A stretch of DNA of 64,000 nt from Bacillus massilinigeriensis (GTDB taxonomy: Bacteria > Bacillota > Bacilli > Bacillales > Cytobacillaceae): the NCBI RefSeq assembly GCF_900117315.1, contig NZ_LT630337.1, forward strand, positions 2,861,601 to 2,925,600, written 5' to 3'. Shown piece after piece: positions 54,549-63,558 of the stretch (within the stretch, counting starts at the first letter, position 1; every line of letters begins with the position of its first letter). The notes under the pieces are model-generated. The model made no database searches. It was not told the DNA's origin and was given only the letters and a program-made list of their open reading frames with translations. Position numbers and translations under genes: made by a program.

Positions 54549-55517
54549 TTATTTTTTCAAAGATTTCAATGCCTCTAGGTCCTTTTTATATTCATCTTCC
54601 GGAAGTTTTACATATCCGACTTCCTCTGATAAATCAGCAGCATTTTCTAATGTGAATTTTATAAAATCATATACTTCTTCTTTTTTAACAGCTTCATTAG
54701 CTACATAAGTAAATAATGGACGAGACAATGGAGCATATTCTCCAGATTCAATGGTTTCATTTGTCGGTTCAACCGCTCCATTTCCGTTATCTATCGGAAC
54801 AACCTTTAAGCTATCCTTGTTTTCCAAGTAGTAGGCGTAGCCAAAATAACCGATTGCATTCTTATCTCCCTTAACACCTTGGACAAGAATATTATCATCT
54901 TCAGAAAGAGTGGCCTTTTCAACAATAGGTTGTTCACCTAATACCACTTCATCAAAATAATCAAATGTTCCTGACTCAGTCCCAGGTGAATATAGTTTAA
55001 TTTCCTCTTTGGGCCATCCCTTTCGTATATCAGACCATTTTTTTACTTTTCCATCTTCAATCCAAATCTTCTTTAATTCATCAATAGTGAGCTTATCAAC
55101 AAAATCATTCTCTTTATTAACCACTACCGAAAGACCGTCAAAAGCCAATTTAAATTCAGTTACTTTAATTCCTTTTTTATTAAGCTCAGCTTGCTCCTCG
55201 GGTTTAATTTCTCTAGATGCGTTAGAAATAACTGTTTTTCCATCAATTAAAGCTTTAAAGCCATTTCCTGTACCATTACCTGCTGCTGATACCTTTACAC
55301 CTGGCTGCAACATTCCGTATTCTTCAACGACAGCCTCCATAATGGGATATACCGTGGAGGATCCGTCTATGTTAATTTCGCCTTGCAGTTGTTTGTTGTC
55401 CTCACCAGTTTGTTCAGTACTGCTTCCTGAGGAACTTCCTTCTGAACCACACGCTGTAGTGAATACTAAGGATGTTCCAATCACTGCAGATAATGCCAAG
55501 ATTTTAAAGCTTTTCAT
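54549..55517 (-). CDS. pstS: Phosphate-binding lipoprotein PstS
   Basis: PstS is the extracellular phosphate receptor of the importer, anchored by lipid. The lipobox VFTTACGSEG gives the modified Cys near residue 23. The phosphate-binding blocks are NIDGSSTVYPIMEAVVEEY near residue 50, GNGTGNGFKALIDGKT near 82 and SPGTESGTFDYFDE near 170; VQGVKGDKNAIGYFGYAYY is the closing family motif near 215. At 322 residues it is complete. First gene of the pst operon, after the PhoP half-site array. Confidence 0.96.
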   Translation of the reverse strand: MKSFKILALSAVIGTSLVFTTACGSEGSSSGSSTEQTGEDNKQLQGEINIDGSSTVYPIMEAVVEEYGMLQPGVKVSAAGNGTGNGFKALIDGKTVISNASREIKPEEQAELNKKGIKVTEFKLAFDGLSVVVNKENDFVDKLTIDELKKIWIEDGKVKKWSDIRKGWPKEEIKLYSPGTESGTFDYFDEVVLGEQPIVEKATLSEDDNILVQGVKGDKNAIGYFGYAYYLENKDSLKVVPIDNGNGAVEPTNETIESGEYAPLSRPLFTYVANEAVKKEEVYDFIKFTLENAADLSEEVGYVKLPEDEYKKDLEALKSLKK

Positions 55518-55565
55518 TCATTTTTACCCCCTAAGAGTTTTTTAATGTTTTTGTTCTACATAATT

Positions 55566-55641
55566 AGAATAATTGGTGAATGTAAACTTGGTTTTAAAGG
55601 GTTGTAAAGCTTATGTAAACAGAAATTAAATATTGTGTAAA
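55566..55641 (-). promoter_or_regulatory. PhoP-activated promoter with six half-sites before pstS
   Basis: Six TT(A/T)A(C/A)A-like half-sites occur exactly every 11 bases on the minus strand, starting (plus coordinates) at 55581, 55592, 55603, 55614, 55625 and 55636; four are perfect TTTACA. A -10 element TATTCT (55566-55571) lies nine bases after the last, with no good -35 hexamer. This is the PhoP-dependent promoter layout of Bacillus, giving induction on phosphate starvation. Confidence 0.88.
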
Positions 55642-55750
55642 TTTGTCGATTGATAGGAATAAAAGGGAGTGATAAAATTTTAAGGGGATTAAAAAAATTT
55701 ACATATATTGGAATTACTGTTATAATCACCTATTGATCACCAAACCTTCT

Positions 55751-55785
55751 AAAAAAGAAAAAAGAGACTGATTACAGTCCCTTTT
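55751..55785 (-). terminator. Terminator after pbpA
   Basis: On the minus strand AAAGGGACTG pairs with CAGTCTCTTT (one G-U pair) around TAAT, followed by TTTCTTTTTT. Confidence 0.85.
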
Positions 55786-55793
55786 AAAGTATA

Positions 55794-57929
55794 TTAATCG
55801 CTTATTTTCCCATCGTTGTTTCGATTGGTTTCTTTTTTATTTTCAACTTCTTCACGTTTCCTCTTTAAATCAAAGTACGTATCTAGCACCTTTGAGCCAA
55901 TATCCAGGTTTGGTGAGGGTCCGGTGCTGCCTGAGTATGCCCATGGCACAATGACAGCCATTGCCACTTCAGGATTATCATAAGGAGCATATGAGACAAG
56001 ACTCACATTCATTACCTCTGGTGGTTCTTCATATTTATATCTCTCAGGTCCATCGTAGAAAGCCTGGGCTGTTCCGGTCTTGCCAGCTGGTTTGTAAGAT
56101 TTCGATCCAAAATAGGATGTAGCCGTTCCACCAGGTGACTGCATTACTTGACGGAAACCCTCCTGTACTCGTTTAATCCATTTTGTTTTCATATCCAGAC
56201 GATTAAGTATTTTAGGTTCGATTTCCTCGGAAATAGGTCCTAATTTGCTACTATCCTCTAGTGGTTCTCTAATTTCCTTAACAAGATGCGGTTGAACACG
56301 ATATCCTCCATTGGCAATAGTTGAAACATATTGTGCCATCTGCATGGGTGTATACATATCATACTGCCCAATAACAAGGTCGAGTAAAAAGCCAGGTCTT
56401 GTGTCGGACCCCTTAAAACCAACTTGTTCATTCGGTAGGTCTATTCCCGTCCTAACTCCCAAACCAAATTGGCTAAAGTTGTCACGAATGGTATCAAAAG
56501 CAGTAATCTCAAGATCAAGTGGCTCATGTGGAGCATACTTCCCTTTCCCAATAGAAATCGCCGTTCTAAACATGTACACATTAGATGACATCCTTAATGC
56601 AGAAAGATCGTCAATACTCCCCATCGTTTTCCACGACTTCTTAGGCGGAGTTCCTTTTATCAATAATGGAGTATCATATAGAATCGTCCCTGGGCTAATT
56701 GCACCGGTATTAAACCCTGTTAAAATTGTGGCACCCTTAACAGCCGATCCAGCATTATAGGCGGTAGTAATATTTCCTAATGCGAAATCCGACATTTCCA
56801 TTTTGCCCGTTTTGTCATCCTTTGTGATCTGCTTCCCTGCCATCGTTAATACTTCCCCTGTGTTTGGATCCATTAAAACAACAAAAGCTCTATCCAATAA
56901 GTTTGTAGCAGGTTTTCTCTTCATATTCCATAATTCTTTTTCAATGATTTTTTCAACGGAACGCTGAAGGTCCATATCAATTGTTAAAATAAGATCCTTC
57001 CCCCGTTTTCCTTCGGACACTTGTACAGCTTCAATAACATTCCCTGATTTATCTGTTTTATTTTTTACTTTAGCCTTTTGTCCGTGTAAAACATCTTCAT
57101 ATTGCATTTCTAAATAACTTTTTCCTACACGATCATTTCGACTGTAATCTCTGGATAAATAGTAATTAACCTTTTCTTCAGGCAAACCTTCATCTGAATT
57201 GGTCACTTTCCCTAAAACGGTCTTTAATGTATTTCCAAATTTATAGGTTCTATCCCAATCGGTTGTTGTATCTACTCCTGGGAGATATTCTAAGTTTTCA
57301 CTAACTGCCGCAAATTCTTCCTTTGTCACATTTTCATTTTTTACAATTTGTGGAGTTAATGCATACCCACTATTAAAGGCCCTGAAAATCGCTAATACTT
57401 CCAAATCATCCTTTGATAGTTCCTTTAAATCATTCCTTGTTATGCGTTTCAGCTGAAGTTCATATATTTTTTCATCATCAATTTCTTTCTGTTTGAATCG
57501 ATTCCATTCATCCACAGATATTTTTGCCTTCGCACGATCAGGATTAATTAAAATCCAATAATCCTTTTTATCTCTTTCCTGAACCTTGTCAGGTTTTACT
57601 TCAATTAGTTTTGCCAATCTTTCTGCTACTTTGAGCATATCCTCTTGCTTAGCGCCTCGGTTCGTGTAGGTTATTGCATTTTTTGGCCTATTATCAACTA
57701 TCGTTTTTCCATTACGGTCAAACATTTTACCTCTTGGTACAGAAATATTGACGAATTTATCATCTGTTCGTTCAATCTCCCTTTTATAGTCATCACCGTA
57801 TACAATTTGTACAATACCTAATCGTAAAACAAGAACTGAGAAAAGCATAAAAACAATAAAAAAGATAAAATTTAACCGAAACGGAACGTGTGTTTTTTTA
57901 TTTTTTTGTTTTTTATTCACAAGTACCAC
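55794..57929 (-). CDS. pbpA: Class B penicillin-binding protein 2 (transpeptidase)
   Basis: This membrane-anchored class B penicillin-binding protein cross-links peptidoglycan; the B. subtilis counterpart PbpA (PBP2a) works with the elongation machinery. An N-terminal membrane segment (about residues 18-40) precedes the dimerisation domain (RGKMFDRNGKTIVDNRPKNA). The transpeptidase domain has the Ser in AGSAVKGATILTG near residue 395, SSN in LRMSSNVYMFR near 450, and KTG in AGKTGTAQAF near 615. At 711 residues it is close to the 716 of B. subtilis. The start is GTG at 57929 after GAGGA, with a short spacer, so it is a little uncertain. Confidence 0.93.
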   Translation of the reverse strand: MVLVNKKQKNKKTHVPFRLNFIFFIVFMLFSVLVLRLGIVQIVYGDDYKREIERTDDKFVNISVPRGKMFDRNGKTIVDNRPKNAITYTNRGAKQEDMLKVAERLAKLIEVKPDKVQERDKKDYWILINPDRAKAKISVDEWNRFKQKEIDDEKIYELQLKRITRNDLKELSKDDLEVLAIFRAFNSGYALTPQIVKNENVTKEEFAAVSENLEYLPGVDTTTDWDRTYKFGNTLKTVLGKVTNSDEGLPEEKVNYYLSRDYSRNDRVGKSYLEMQYEDVLHGQKAKVKNKTDKSGNVIEAVQVSEGKRGKDLILTIDMDLQRSVEKIIEKELWNMKRKPATNLLDRAFVVLMDPNTGEVLTMAGKQITKDDKTGKMEMSDFALGNITTAYNAGSAVKGATILTGFNTGAISPGTILYDTPLLIKGTPPKKSWKTMGSIDDLSALRMSSNVYMFRTAISIGKGKYAPHEPLDLEITAFDTIRDNFSQFGLGVRTGIDLPNEQVGFKGSDTRPGFLLDLVIGQYDMYTPMQMAQYVSTIANGGYRVQPHLVKEIREPLEDSSKLGPISEEIEPKILNRLDMKTKWIKRVQEGFRQVMQSPGGTATSYFGSKSYKPAGKTGTAQAFYDGPERYKYEEPPEVMNVSLVSYAPYDNPEVAMAVIVPWAYSGSTGPSPNLDIGSKVLDTYFDLKRKREEVENKKETNRNNDGKISD

Positions 57930-58051
57930 ACATCCTCAATCATTTTCACTTTCAAAGGACACAATGTCATTGAAGGATAACAAATTTATATTATTTAATA
58001 ACAAGAGTAGTAATGGTTGCTCCAGTATTTTCTACATAATTCATAAGTAGG

Positions 58052-58075
58052 AAAAAACGGAGAGTAGTCTTCTCC
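58052..58075 (-). terminator. Terminator after yqgE
   Basis: On the minus strand GGAGA pairs with TCTCC around a seven-base loop, followed by GTTTTTT, just past the stop. Confidence 0.75.
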
Positions 58076-58078
58076 CCT

Positions 58079-59296
58079 TTAGGTCGGCTTTAAAGAAATT
58101 TTTCTTATGAAAAAATAGATAAGTGTATGACCTAGGCCAAGGATAAGGAGCAAAAGCGGAATCCCCTTTTCTGGATTAAAGAGAGAGATCGTTAATAAAA
58201 ACATGACGACGGAAACAATTCTTCCCGAATTTAAAAATATTTCACGTACAACAATATATTCAACCCTCATTTCGGCAGCCTTCCAACCTCGTCCAATAAC
58301 ATCAAAGGTCATAGAAATGTACGGTACTAATAATAGAGGATAGGCAATAGCAATTATCCCTGCGTATATTAGTAATTTCGTGTAGGTAAGGTGAAATACA
58401 ATGAGAAAGATGGCGAAATAAAGGATGATACCTCCTAAAAGAATGGCTTTATTCCGATATTGAGGCTTAATTAATCTGGAGGCAAAGTAGTAAGCTACAA
58501 ACGAGATTCCCGAATTAATTAAACCATATGTACCGAGAGAAAGTTCACTTTTTGTGGATAGAAATACAAATACAGAAATGACAAATGAAAAGGTACCTTC
58601 TCGTAACCCTTGAAAAAAATGGGCATTTGTTATCATTTTCCAATTATTATTAAACTTTCTTTCTTTTAAGATCCTCTTAAAGTAATATTGCCCATGAGCT
58701 GGTCTACGTTTAATAAATAAGCTCAATATGACAGCAAGAGAAAATAGACCAAAAGAAAGACCAAATACAATGGTATACCCTGTAAAATTTTCCATTCTTG
58801 AAATAATATATCCAGCCACGATTGGTCCAATCATTCCCCCAACCGAAGATAAAATCCCTAGAAATCCATTAAAAAAGTCTCTTGTTTCAGGCTCTGTTAT
58901 TTCGAAGGTTAATAAGTTAAAGGCTAACCAATAAAAGCCATATCCAATTCCTAACAAGCCACCGAGTAGAAGAATATACTTTGATGCATTCTCCCCAAAA
59001 AATAATACTGTTAGGTAAAATAGTGTTAAAAATATGACTCCAATCCGAAATACAATGACCCTATCAACCTTTTTTGCCCATCTACCAGCAATAATAAATG
59101 TAAAGGGCTGTAAAACTACAATGGATAAATTGTATAACCCTAAATCAAAATATTGACCTGATTGCTTCCAAAGATAGATATTCACGAACGTATTTGAAAG
59201 AGCGACACTTAACGAATATAAGCCCCCAATAAAAAGCAGCAAGGTTAAATCCCTTGAAAGCTCTACGTCACCAATCAATTTTTTCATTTTACTCAT
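58079..59296 (-). CDS. yqgE: MFS transporter YqgE
   Basis: YqgE is a major facilitator superfamily transporter with about twelve membrane segments over 405 residues; its substrate is unknown. The N-terminus has DLTLLLFIGGLYSLSVALSNTFVNIYLWK, and the loop FIIAGRWAKKVDRVIVFRIG after segment two is the expected basic MFS motif. GILSSVGGMIGPIVAGYI is the central block. The neighbours sodA and pbpA match B. subtilis. Confidence 0.88.
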   Translation of the reverse strand: MSKMKKLIGDVELSRDLTLLLFIGGLYSLSVALSNTFVNIYLWKQSGQYFDLGLYNLSIVVLQPFTFIIAGRWAKKVDRVIVFRIGVIFLTLFYLTVLFFGENASKYILLLGGLLGIGYGFYWLAFNLLTFEITEPETRDFFNGFLGILSSVGGMIGPIVAGYIISRMENFTGYTIVFGLSFGLFSLAVILSLFIKRRPAHGQYYFKRILKERKFNNNWKMITNAHFFQGLREGTFSFVISVFVFLSTKSELSLGTYGLINSGISFVAYYFASRLIKPQYRNKAILLGGIILYFAIFLIVFHLTYTKLLIYAGIIAIAYPLLLVPYISMTFDVIGRGWKAAEMRVEYIVVREIFLNSGRIVSVVMFLLTISLFNPEKGIPLLLLILGLGHTLIYFFIRKISLKPT

Positions 59297-59368
59297 AAAG
59301 ATACTCCCCTTTTTATCTAGAGGTAGTTTCCTACAAAGACAAAATGATTATTCAACCCATTTAAACGC

Positions 59369-59402
59369 AAAAAAACGACAGACTCCATAAGTCTGCCGTT
59401 TT
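59369..59402 (-). terminator. Terminator after sodA
   Basis: On the minus strand AACGGCAGAC pairs with GTCTGTCGTT (one G-U pair), followed by TTTTTT. Confidence 0.9.
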
Positions 59403-59415
59403 GACATAGTTTTAA

Positions 59416-60024
59416 TTATTTTGCTGAAGTATATCGTTTTGAAACCTCATCCCAGTTAATCACATTATAGAATGCATTAATGTAATCTGGACGACGATTT
59501 TGATAATTTAGATAGTAGGCATGCTCCCAAACATCTAAACCAAGGATTGGAGTTTTTCCTTCCATCAATGGTGAATCTTGGTTAGGTGTGCTTGTAACTT
59601 CCAATTCACCATTGCTAACAACTAGCCAAGCCCAACCAGATCCAAAACGTGTTGTTGCTGCTTTAGTAAACTCTTCTTTAAATCCATCGTAGCTACCAAA
59701 CTTTTTAGTAATAGCATCTGCTAACTCACCAGAAGGTTCTCCACCGCCATTTGGAGATAGAATTTGCCAGAATAGAGAGTGGTTAGCATGACCGCCTCCA
59801 TTGTTGCGAACAGCAGTACGTGCTGATTCAGGAACTGCGTCTAGGTTAGAAATTACTTCTTCTACTGATTTTGAAAGAAGCTCTTCATTTCCTGCTAAAG
59901 CATTGTTAAGGTTTGTAACATATGTGTTGTGATGTTTCGTATGGTGAATATTCATTGTTTCTTTGTCAATATGTGGTTCTAAAGCATCATAAGCATAAGG
60001 TAATTGTGGTAATTCAAAAGCCAT
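59416..60024 (-). CDS. sodA: Superoxide dismutase (manganese)
   Basis: SodA converts superoxide to hydrogen peroxide and oxygen in the cytoplasm. The 202-residue protein has metal ligands in [14 protein letters not shown] (His27), [11 protein letters not shown] (His near 80) and the Asp and His of [20 protein letters not shown] (near 163-167). Gly77-Gln-type residues and the typical GHANH context fit the manganese form. AGGAGGAAT precedes the ATG. Promoter and leader hairpin are listed separately. Confidence 0.97.
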   Translation of the reverse strand: MAFELPQLPYAYDALEPHIDKETMNIHHTKHHNTYVTNLNNALAGNEELLSKSVEEVISNLDAVPESARTAVRNNGGGHANHSLFWQILSPNGGGEPSGELADAITKKFGSYDGFKEEFTKAATTRFGSGWAWLVVSNGELEVTSTPNQDSPLMEGKTPILGLDVWEHAYYLNYQNRRPDYINAFYNVINWDEVSKRYTSAK

Positions 60025-60058
60025 TTTTTATTCCTCCTATGTAATATTTTTTATTAAC

Positions 60059-60091
60059 TTAGAAACATTTTTAATAATTAAATGTTTCTAA
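60059..60091 (-). promoter_or_regulatory. Hairpin in the sodA leader
   Basis: A perfect 12-base inverted repeat (arms 60059-60070 and 60080-60091, nine-base loop) starts about ten bases into the predicted sodA transcript and ends about 35 bases before the start codon. It has no T run. It may stabilise the mRNA or be an operator; both are inference. Confidence 0.6.
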
Positions 60092-60104
60092 AGTTCTTTA
60101 TGTT

Positions 60105-60133
60105 AGATTACCAAAGTTAAATGCACCTTTCAA
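60105..60133 (-). promoter_or_regulatory. Sigma-A promoter of sodA
   Basis: TTGAAA (60128-60133), a 17-base spacer and TAATCT (60105-60110) stand on the minus strand about 80 bases before the sodA start. Confidence 0.7.
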
Positions 60134-60344
60134 ATGATTTGCACCATGACAAAATTAAAATCTCCATTATTTTTATTTATATTCTCTATACTTAAAATTT
60201 TCAAGATTTTTTCTTCCTAATTGTACTACATTTTAGTTATTATTTCCATTTGTCAAAACCATGAACATATTCCCTATTCTTTCTTGTGAAAGCAACATAG
60301 GTTAAACTAAAATAAAAGTAGATTCTAAAAAGAGGTGTACATCA

Positions 60345-61121
60345 ATGAATATATTTAAGCAATTCATTAGGAGTATTTATTCACCAAAGGATATAGCGTC
60401 TTTTCGAAATCAAGGGATTGGAAAAACGATACTTTATGTCTTTTTTCTCTCATTAATCACTGTTATTCCAACAATGATTTATTTTAGTACTGCATTTACG
60501 AATGGAATCAGTTCAGCTAAAGAAACCATTCAAGAAGAAATCCCTTCCTTTACTATTAAAGACGGACAGCTTCAAACCGATCAAACTGAACCCATTTTCA
60601 TTGATCGTGATGATTTCACCATTGTTTTAGATGGTACTGGTGCCGTTGATCAAGCAAGTCTTAAAAATCGTGGAAATACGATTGGAATCCTAAAGGATGA
60701 GTTTGTCTTAATTGCAGGAGGTCAAACTGAATCCTATTCTTATTCATTAATGAATGATTTGACCATTTCAAAGAAAGATTTCACAGACTTTCTAAATGTT
60801 ATTGAAAAATCTCTTGTTATCATTATTCCTATCGTCATTATTATTAGTTTTATCTTCGCGAGTGCCTTACAATTTATTGAAATTTCTATTGTTGCCGCAT
60901 TCGGATTATTGATTAAAAACTCATTAAGAAAAAACCTTCAATACCGACATCTTTGGAGGATGTCTGCTTATGCGGTAACTCTTCCAACAGTATTTTTCTT
61001 TATTATGGATTTCTTAAAAACAGCAGTACCAAGCGCATTTCTTATTAACTTTTTTGTATCCCTAGTCATTCTATTACTAGCAATAAAGGATGTACCTGGT
61101 GAAGTGAATACGGAAGATTAA
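60345..61121 (+). CDS. yqgB: DUF1189 family membrane protein YqgB
   Basis: YqgB is a 258-residue membrane protein of the DUF1189 family, function unknown. An N-terminal block FKQFIRSIYSPKDIASFRNQGIGKTILYVF leads into the first membrane segment. An extracellular domain follows (about residues 50-160, FTIKDGQLQ and DGTGAVDQA), then four membrane segments to the end. The ATG follows AGAGGTG by seven bases. A terminator-like hairpin lies downstream. The place beside sodA is as in B. subtilis. Confidence 0.9.
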   Translation: MNIFKQFIRSIYSPKDIASFRNQGIGKTILYVFFLSLITVIPTMIYFSTAFTNGISSAKETIQEEIPSFTIKDGQLQTDQTEPIFIDRDDFTIVLDGTGAVDQASLKNRGNTIGILKDEFVLIAGGQTESYSYSLMNDLTISKKDFTDFLNVIEKSLVIIIPIVIIISFIFASALQFIEISIVAAFGLLIKNSLRKNLQYRHLWRMSAYAVTLPTVFFFIMDFLKTAVPSAFLINFFVSLVILLLAIKDVPGEVNTED

Positions 61122-61126
61122 TTAAT

Positions 61127-61172
61127 AGAGCATGGGATTTTAGGATTAGAATCTCATGCTCTTCTATTATTT
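61127..61172 (+). terminator. Terminator after yqgB
   Basis: AGAGCATGGGATT pairs with AATCTCATGCTCT (one G-U pair) around a ten-base loop, followed by TCTATTATTTCTCTT, a broken T run. Confidence 0.7.
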
Positions 61173-61255
61173 CTCTTACTAATAAGAGTTCTACTATTCT
61201 AGTAAAACGCATATATTAGGACAAATCCTTATTTATACAAGGAGGAAATGTCCCA

Positions 61256-61600
61256 ATGAAGCGTCTAATCCTTTTATTCGTCACAGCTCTAGTTATATAT
61301 ATCATCTACTATGACCTAACGAATGGGACTCTACCAGCAGTAACCGAGCAAAAAACAGAAGCAAAAGAAAAATCTATTGATTTAGAAGAAGGAAAAATAG
61401 CCTTTTTCACTTATGAAGTGAAGCGTGGGGAAACAGTTCTATCCATTGTTGAAAAACAATTAGAATCTTCTCCTCCTGTTTCAATCAATCAAGTGATAGA
61501 GGATTTTATCGATTTAAATGGCATAAAGCCAGAGAATATACAAACAGGAAAAACCTATAAATTCCCCAATTACCATGAGAAATTGAAGTCGAATCCTTAA
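61256..61600 (+). CDS. yqfZ: LysM-like membrane-anchored protein YqfZ
   Basis: This 114-residue protein has an N-terminal membrane anchor (about residues 3-20) and a C-terminal LysM-like domain (FTYEVKRGETVLSIVEKQLE, then DLNGIKPENIQTGKTYKFPNY), so it should bind peptidoglycan from the membrane. Its place before ispG fits B. subtilis YqfZ. Function unknown. AAGGAGGAAAT lies upstream of the ATG. Confidence 0.87.
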   Translation: MKRLILLFVTALVIYIIYYDLTNGTLPAVTEQKTEAKEKSIDLEEGKIAFFTYEVKRGETVLSIVEKQLESSPPVSINQVIEDFIDLNGIKPENIQTGKTYKFPNYHEKLKSNP

Positions 61601-61708
61601 GGTCATCATACTAGATTCTTGTCAATATAAGCTGTTCATTGATACAATTACTTAGAAGTGGAAAGATAAAATCGATAGGTTGATCTTTATTAAAGGAGCG
61701 AATCACCA

Positions 61709-62818
61709 TTGAGTGAAATTATAAATCGTACACAAACTCGCCCAGTTAAAGTAGGGCCTTTAACGATAGGCGGAAGTAATGAACTATTTATCCAAAGTAT
61801 GACGACGACAAAAACACATGATGTGGAAGCGACTGTAGCCCAAATCAAACGCTTAGAAGAGGCAGGATGTCAAATTGTTCGCGTGGCCTGTCCTGACATG
61901 AGAGCGGCAGAGGCAATCGCAGAGATCAAGAAAAGGATTAATATTCCCCTTGTTGTTGATATCCACTTTGATTATAAACTAGCACTTAAGGCAATCGAGG
62001 GAGGAGCCGATAAAATCAGAATAAACCCTGGAAATATCGGTAAACGCGAGAAGGTTGAAGCTGTTGTTAAAGCAGCGAAAGAACGTGGGATTCCAATTCG
62101 TATAGGGGTTAATGCTGGATCCCTGGAAAAACGAATTCTCGACAAATACGGTTATCCAACAGCAGATGGCATGGTTGAAAGTGCTCTACACCATATCAAG
62201 ATCCTTGAAGACTTAGATTTCCATGATATCATTGTTTCGATGAAGGCATCTGATGTGAACCTTGCTATTGAAGCCTACGAAAAAGCAGCAAGAGCATTTG
62301 ATTACCCATTACATCTTGGTATCACTGAATCAGGTACGCTTTTTGCAGGTACTGTGAAGAGTGCTGCAGGCCTTGGAGCAATATTAAGTAAGGGGATAGG
62401 AAACACCCTACGCATCTCATTAAGCGCCGATCCAGTCGAAGAGGTGAAGGTTGCGAGGGAACTATTGAAAGCTTTCGGGCTTTCCTCTAACGCAGCTACT
62501 TTAATTTCCTGTCCGACATGCGGTCGCATTGAAATTGATTTAATTAGTATTGCAAATGAGATTGAGGAATATATTCAACAAATCAAAGCACCGATTAAAG
62601 TGGCAGTACTTGGTTGTGCTGTTAATGGACCAGGAGAAGCACGTGAAGCAGATATTGGAATAGCTGGTGCGCGTGGTGAAGGTCTGCTTTTCCGCAAAGG
62701 GAAAATCGTAAGAAAAGTACCTGAAGAGACGATGGTAGAGGAATTAAAGAAGGAAATCGATCAAATTGCACAAGAGTATTATGAAAAGCAAAAACAAGAA
62801 CAAATCGAAGGAAAGTAA
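61709..62818 (+). CDS. ispG: 4-hydroxy-3-methylbut-2-en-1-yl diphosphate synthase
   Basis: IspG is a [4Fe-4S] enzyme that makes HMBPP from methylerythritol cyclodiphosphate, the second last step of the MEP isoprenoid pathway; ispA in this window uses its products. The 369-residue protein has a TIM-barrel N-terminal part with [20 protein letters not shown] and [27 protein letters not shown] split near residue 85. The cluster Cys are in [12 protein letters not shown] near 270 and [20 protein letters not shown] near 305. The start is TTG at 61709 with AAAGGAG upstream. Confidence 0.96.
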   Translation: MSEIINRTQTRPVKVGPLTIGGSNELFIQSMTTTKTHDVEATVAQIKRLEEAGCQIVRVACPDMRAAEAIAEIKKRINIPLVVDIHFDYKLALKAIEGGADKIRINPGNIGKREKVEAVVKAAKERGIPIRIGVNAGSLEKRILDKYGYPTADGMVESALHHIKILEDLDFHDIIVSMKASDVNLAIEAYEKAARAFDYPLHLGITESGTLFAGTVKSAAGLGAILSKGIGNTLRISLSADPVEEVKVARELLKAFGLSSNAATLISCPTCGRIEIDLISIANEIEEYIQQIKAPIKVAVLGCAVNGPGEAREADIGIAGARGEGLLFRKGKIVRKVPEETMVEELKKEIDQIAQEYYEKQKQEQIEGK

Positions 62819-62856
62819 TCAATCTTCTTTAAATAAATATATCTTCAAATGAAAAT

Positions 62857-62890
62857 AAAGGGCTTGGCAGTTTGCCAAGCCCTTTCCTTT
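62857..62890 (+). terminator. Bidirectional terminator after ispG
   Basis: AAAGGGCTTGGCA and its complement form a perfect 13-base stem with a three-base loop, followed by CCTTTTC on the plus strand and TTATTTTC on the minus strand. Confidence 0.85.
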
Positions 62891-62915
62891 TCAAGTGCCC
62901 CAAGCCTGAAAAGGG

Positions 62916-63362
62916 TTAAAAGAACGGCATTACGAACATACCGATTATAATAGATAATGCTCCAATTCCAATCGCCCAACTACCAAGCCCTGTGGCTCCT
63001 CTTCGTACTGCTAAGAAACCAAGTACGATACCGATTGCTCCAAATAACACTGGCCATACAAATAGTGATAGTATAGACAACGCAAGAGCAGCGTACCCAA
63101 TTCCTCGACCACTTGTAGCCTGTTCACCTTGACCCTCATTCACATTCCTACCTAAGGATACAGGAGCAGCTATTTCTGCAGCAGTCTCTTCCCTGTAGCT
63201 TGATGAAGTATCATTCGTTGTCGCTCCATTTTCTACAGGTGTAGATATATTCGATGCCGAATTAGCATTTTCTGAGGAATTGTTCATACTGGTTCCATCA
63301 TTCTGCTCACTATTACTACTACGAAGTATTATCTCTTCGTTGTTGCGTCCTTGATCTGCCAT
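62916..63362 (-). CDS. yqfX: YqfX-like membrane protein
   Basis: The 148-residue protein has a long, polar Asn/Ser/Thr/Glu-rich head (residues 1-85) and two C-terminal membrane segments (YAALALSILSLFVWPVLFGAIGIVLGF in part, and IGIGALSIIIGMFVMPFF) separated by LAVRRGATGLGSW, the arrangement of DUF4190-type proteins. It matches B. subtilis YqfX by position. Function unknown. GAGGG precedes the ATG. Confidence 0.83.
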   Translation of the reverse strand: MADQGRNNEEIILRSSNSEQNDGTSMNNSSENANSASNISTPVENGATTNDTSSSYREETAAEIAAPVSLGRNVNEGQGEQATSGRGIGYAALALSILSLFVWPVLFGAIGIVLGFLAVRRGATGLGSWAIGIGALSIIIGMFVMPFF

Positions 63363-63558
63363 CAGGATCCCTCACTTTCATGATAGGAGCATTTATTATT
63401 GTATCCGAGGAGGCCATAATTAACTGTGTTAAATTTTGTCTAATCAATGGGGTGAGAGGGGACTTATCTTAAGTCGATTTATACCTATTTCTGTCGACCT
63501 CTTGTATAATTTGCGTTAAAATAGTGAAATATACTACCTGTTTAAGGAGAGCAATAAT

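Larger units (their letters stand above)
60025..60344. other. Divergent gap between sodA and yqgB
   Basis: About 320 bases. The left part holds the sodA leader hairpin and promoter. The right part must hold the yqgB promoter, not resolved beyond a GAGGTG ribosome site. GGTGCA appears twice in direct repeat near 60120-60145 upstream of the sodA -35. No further gene is seen. Confidence 0.5.

Noticed and set aside
55009-55545. 178-residue plus-strand open frame across pstS
   Set aside because: It is the antisense shadow of pstS, has no ribosome site, and its sequence mirrors conserved pstS codons.
56311-56760. 149-residue plus-strand open frame inside pbpA
   Set aside because: Antisense shadow of the transpeptidase domain, without family features or ribosome site.
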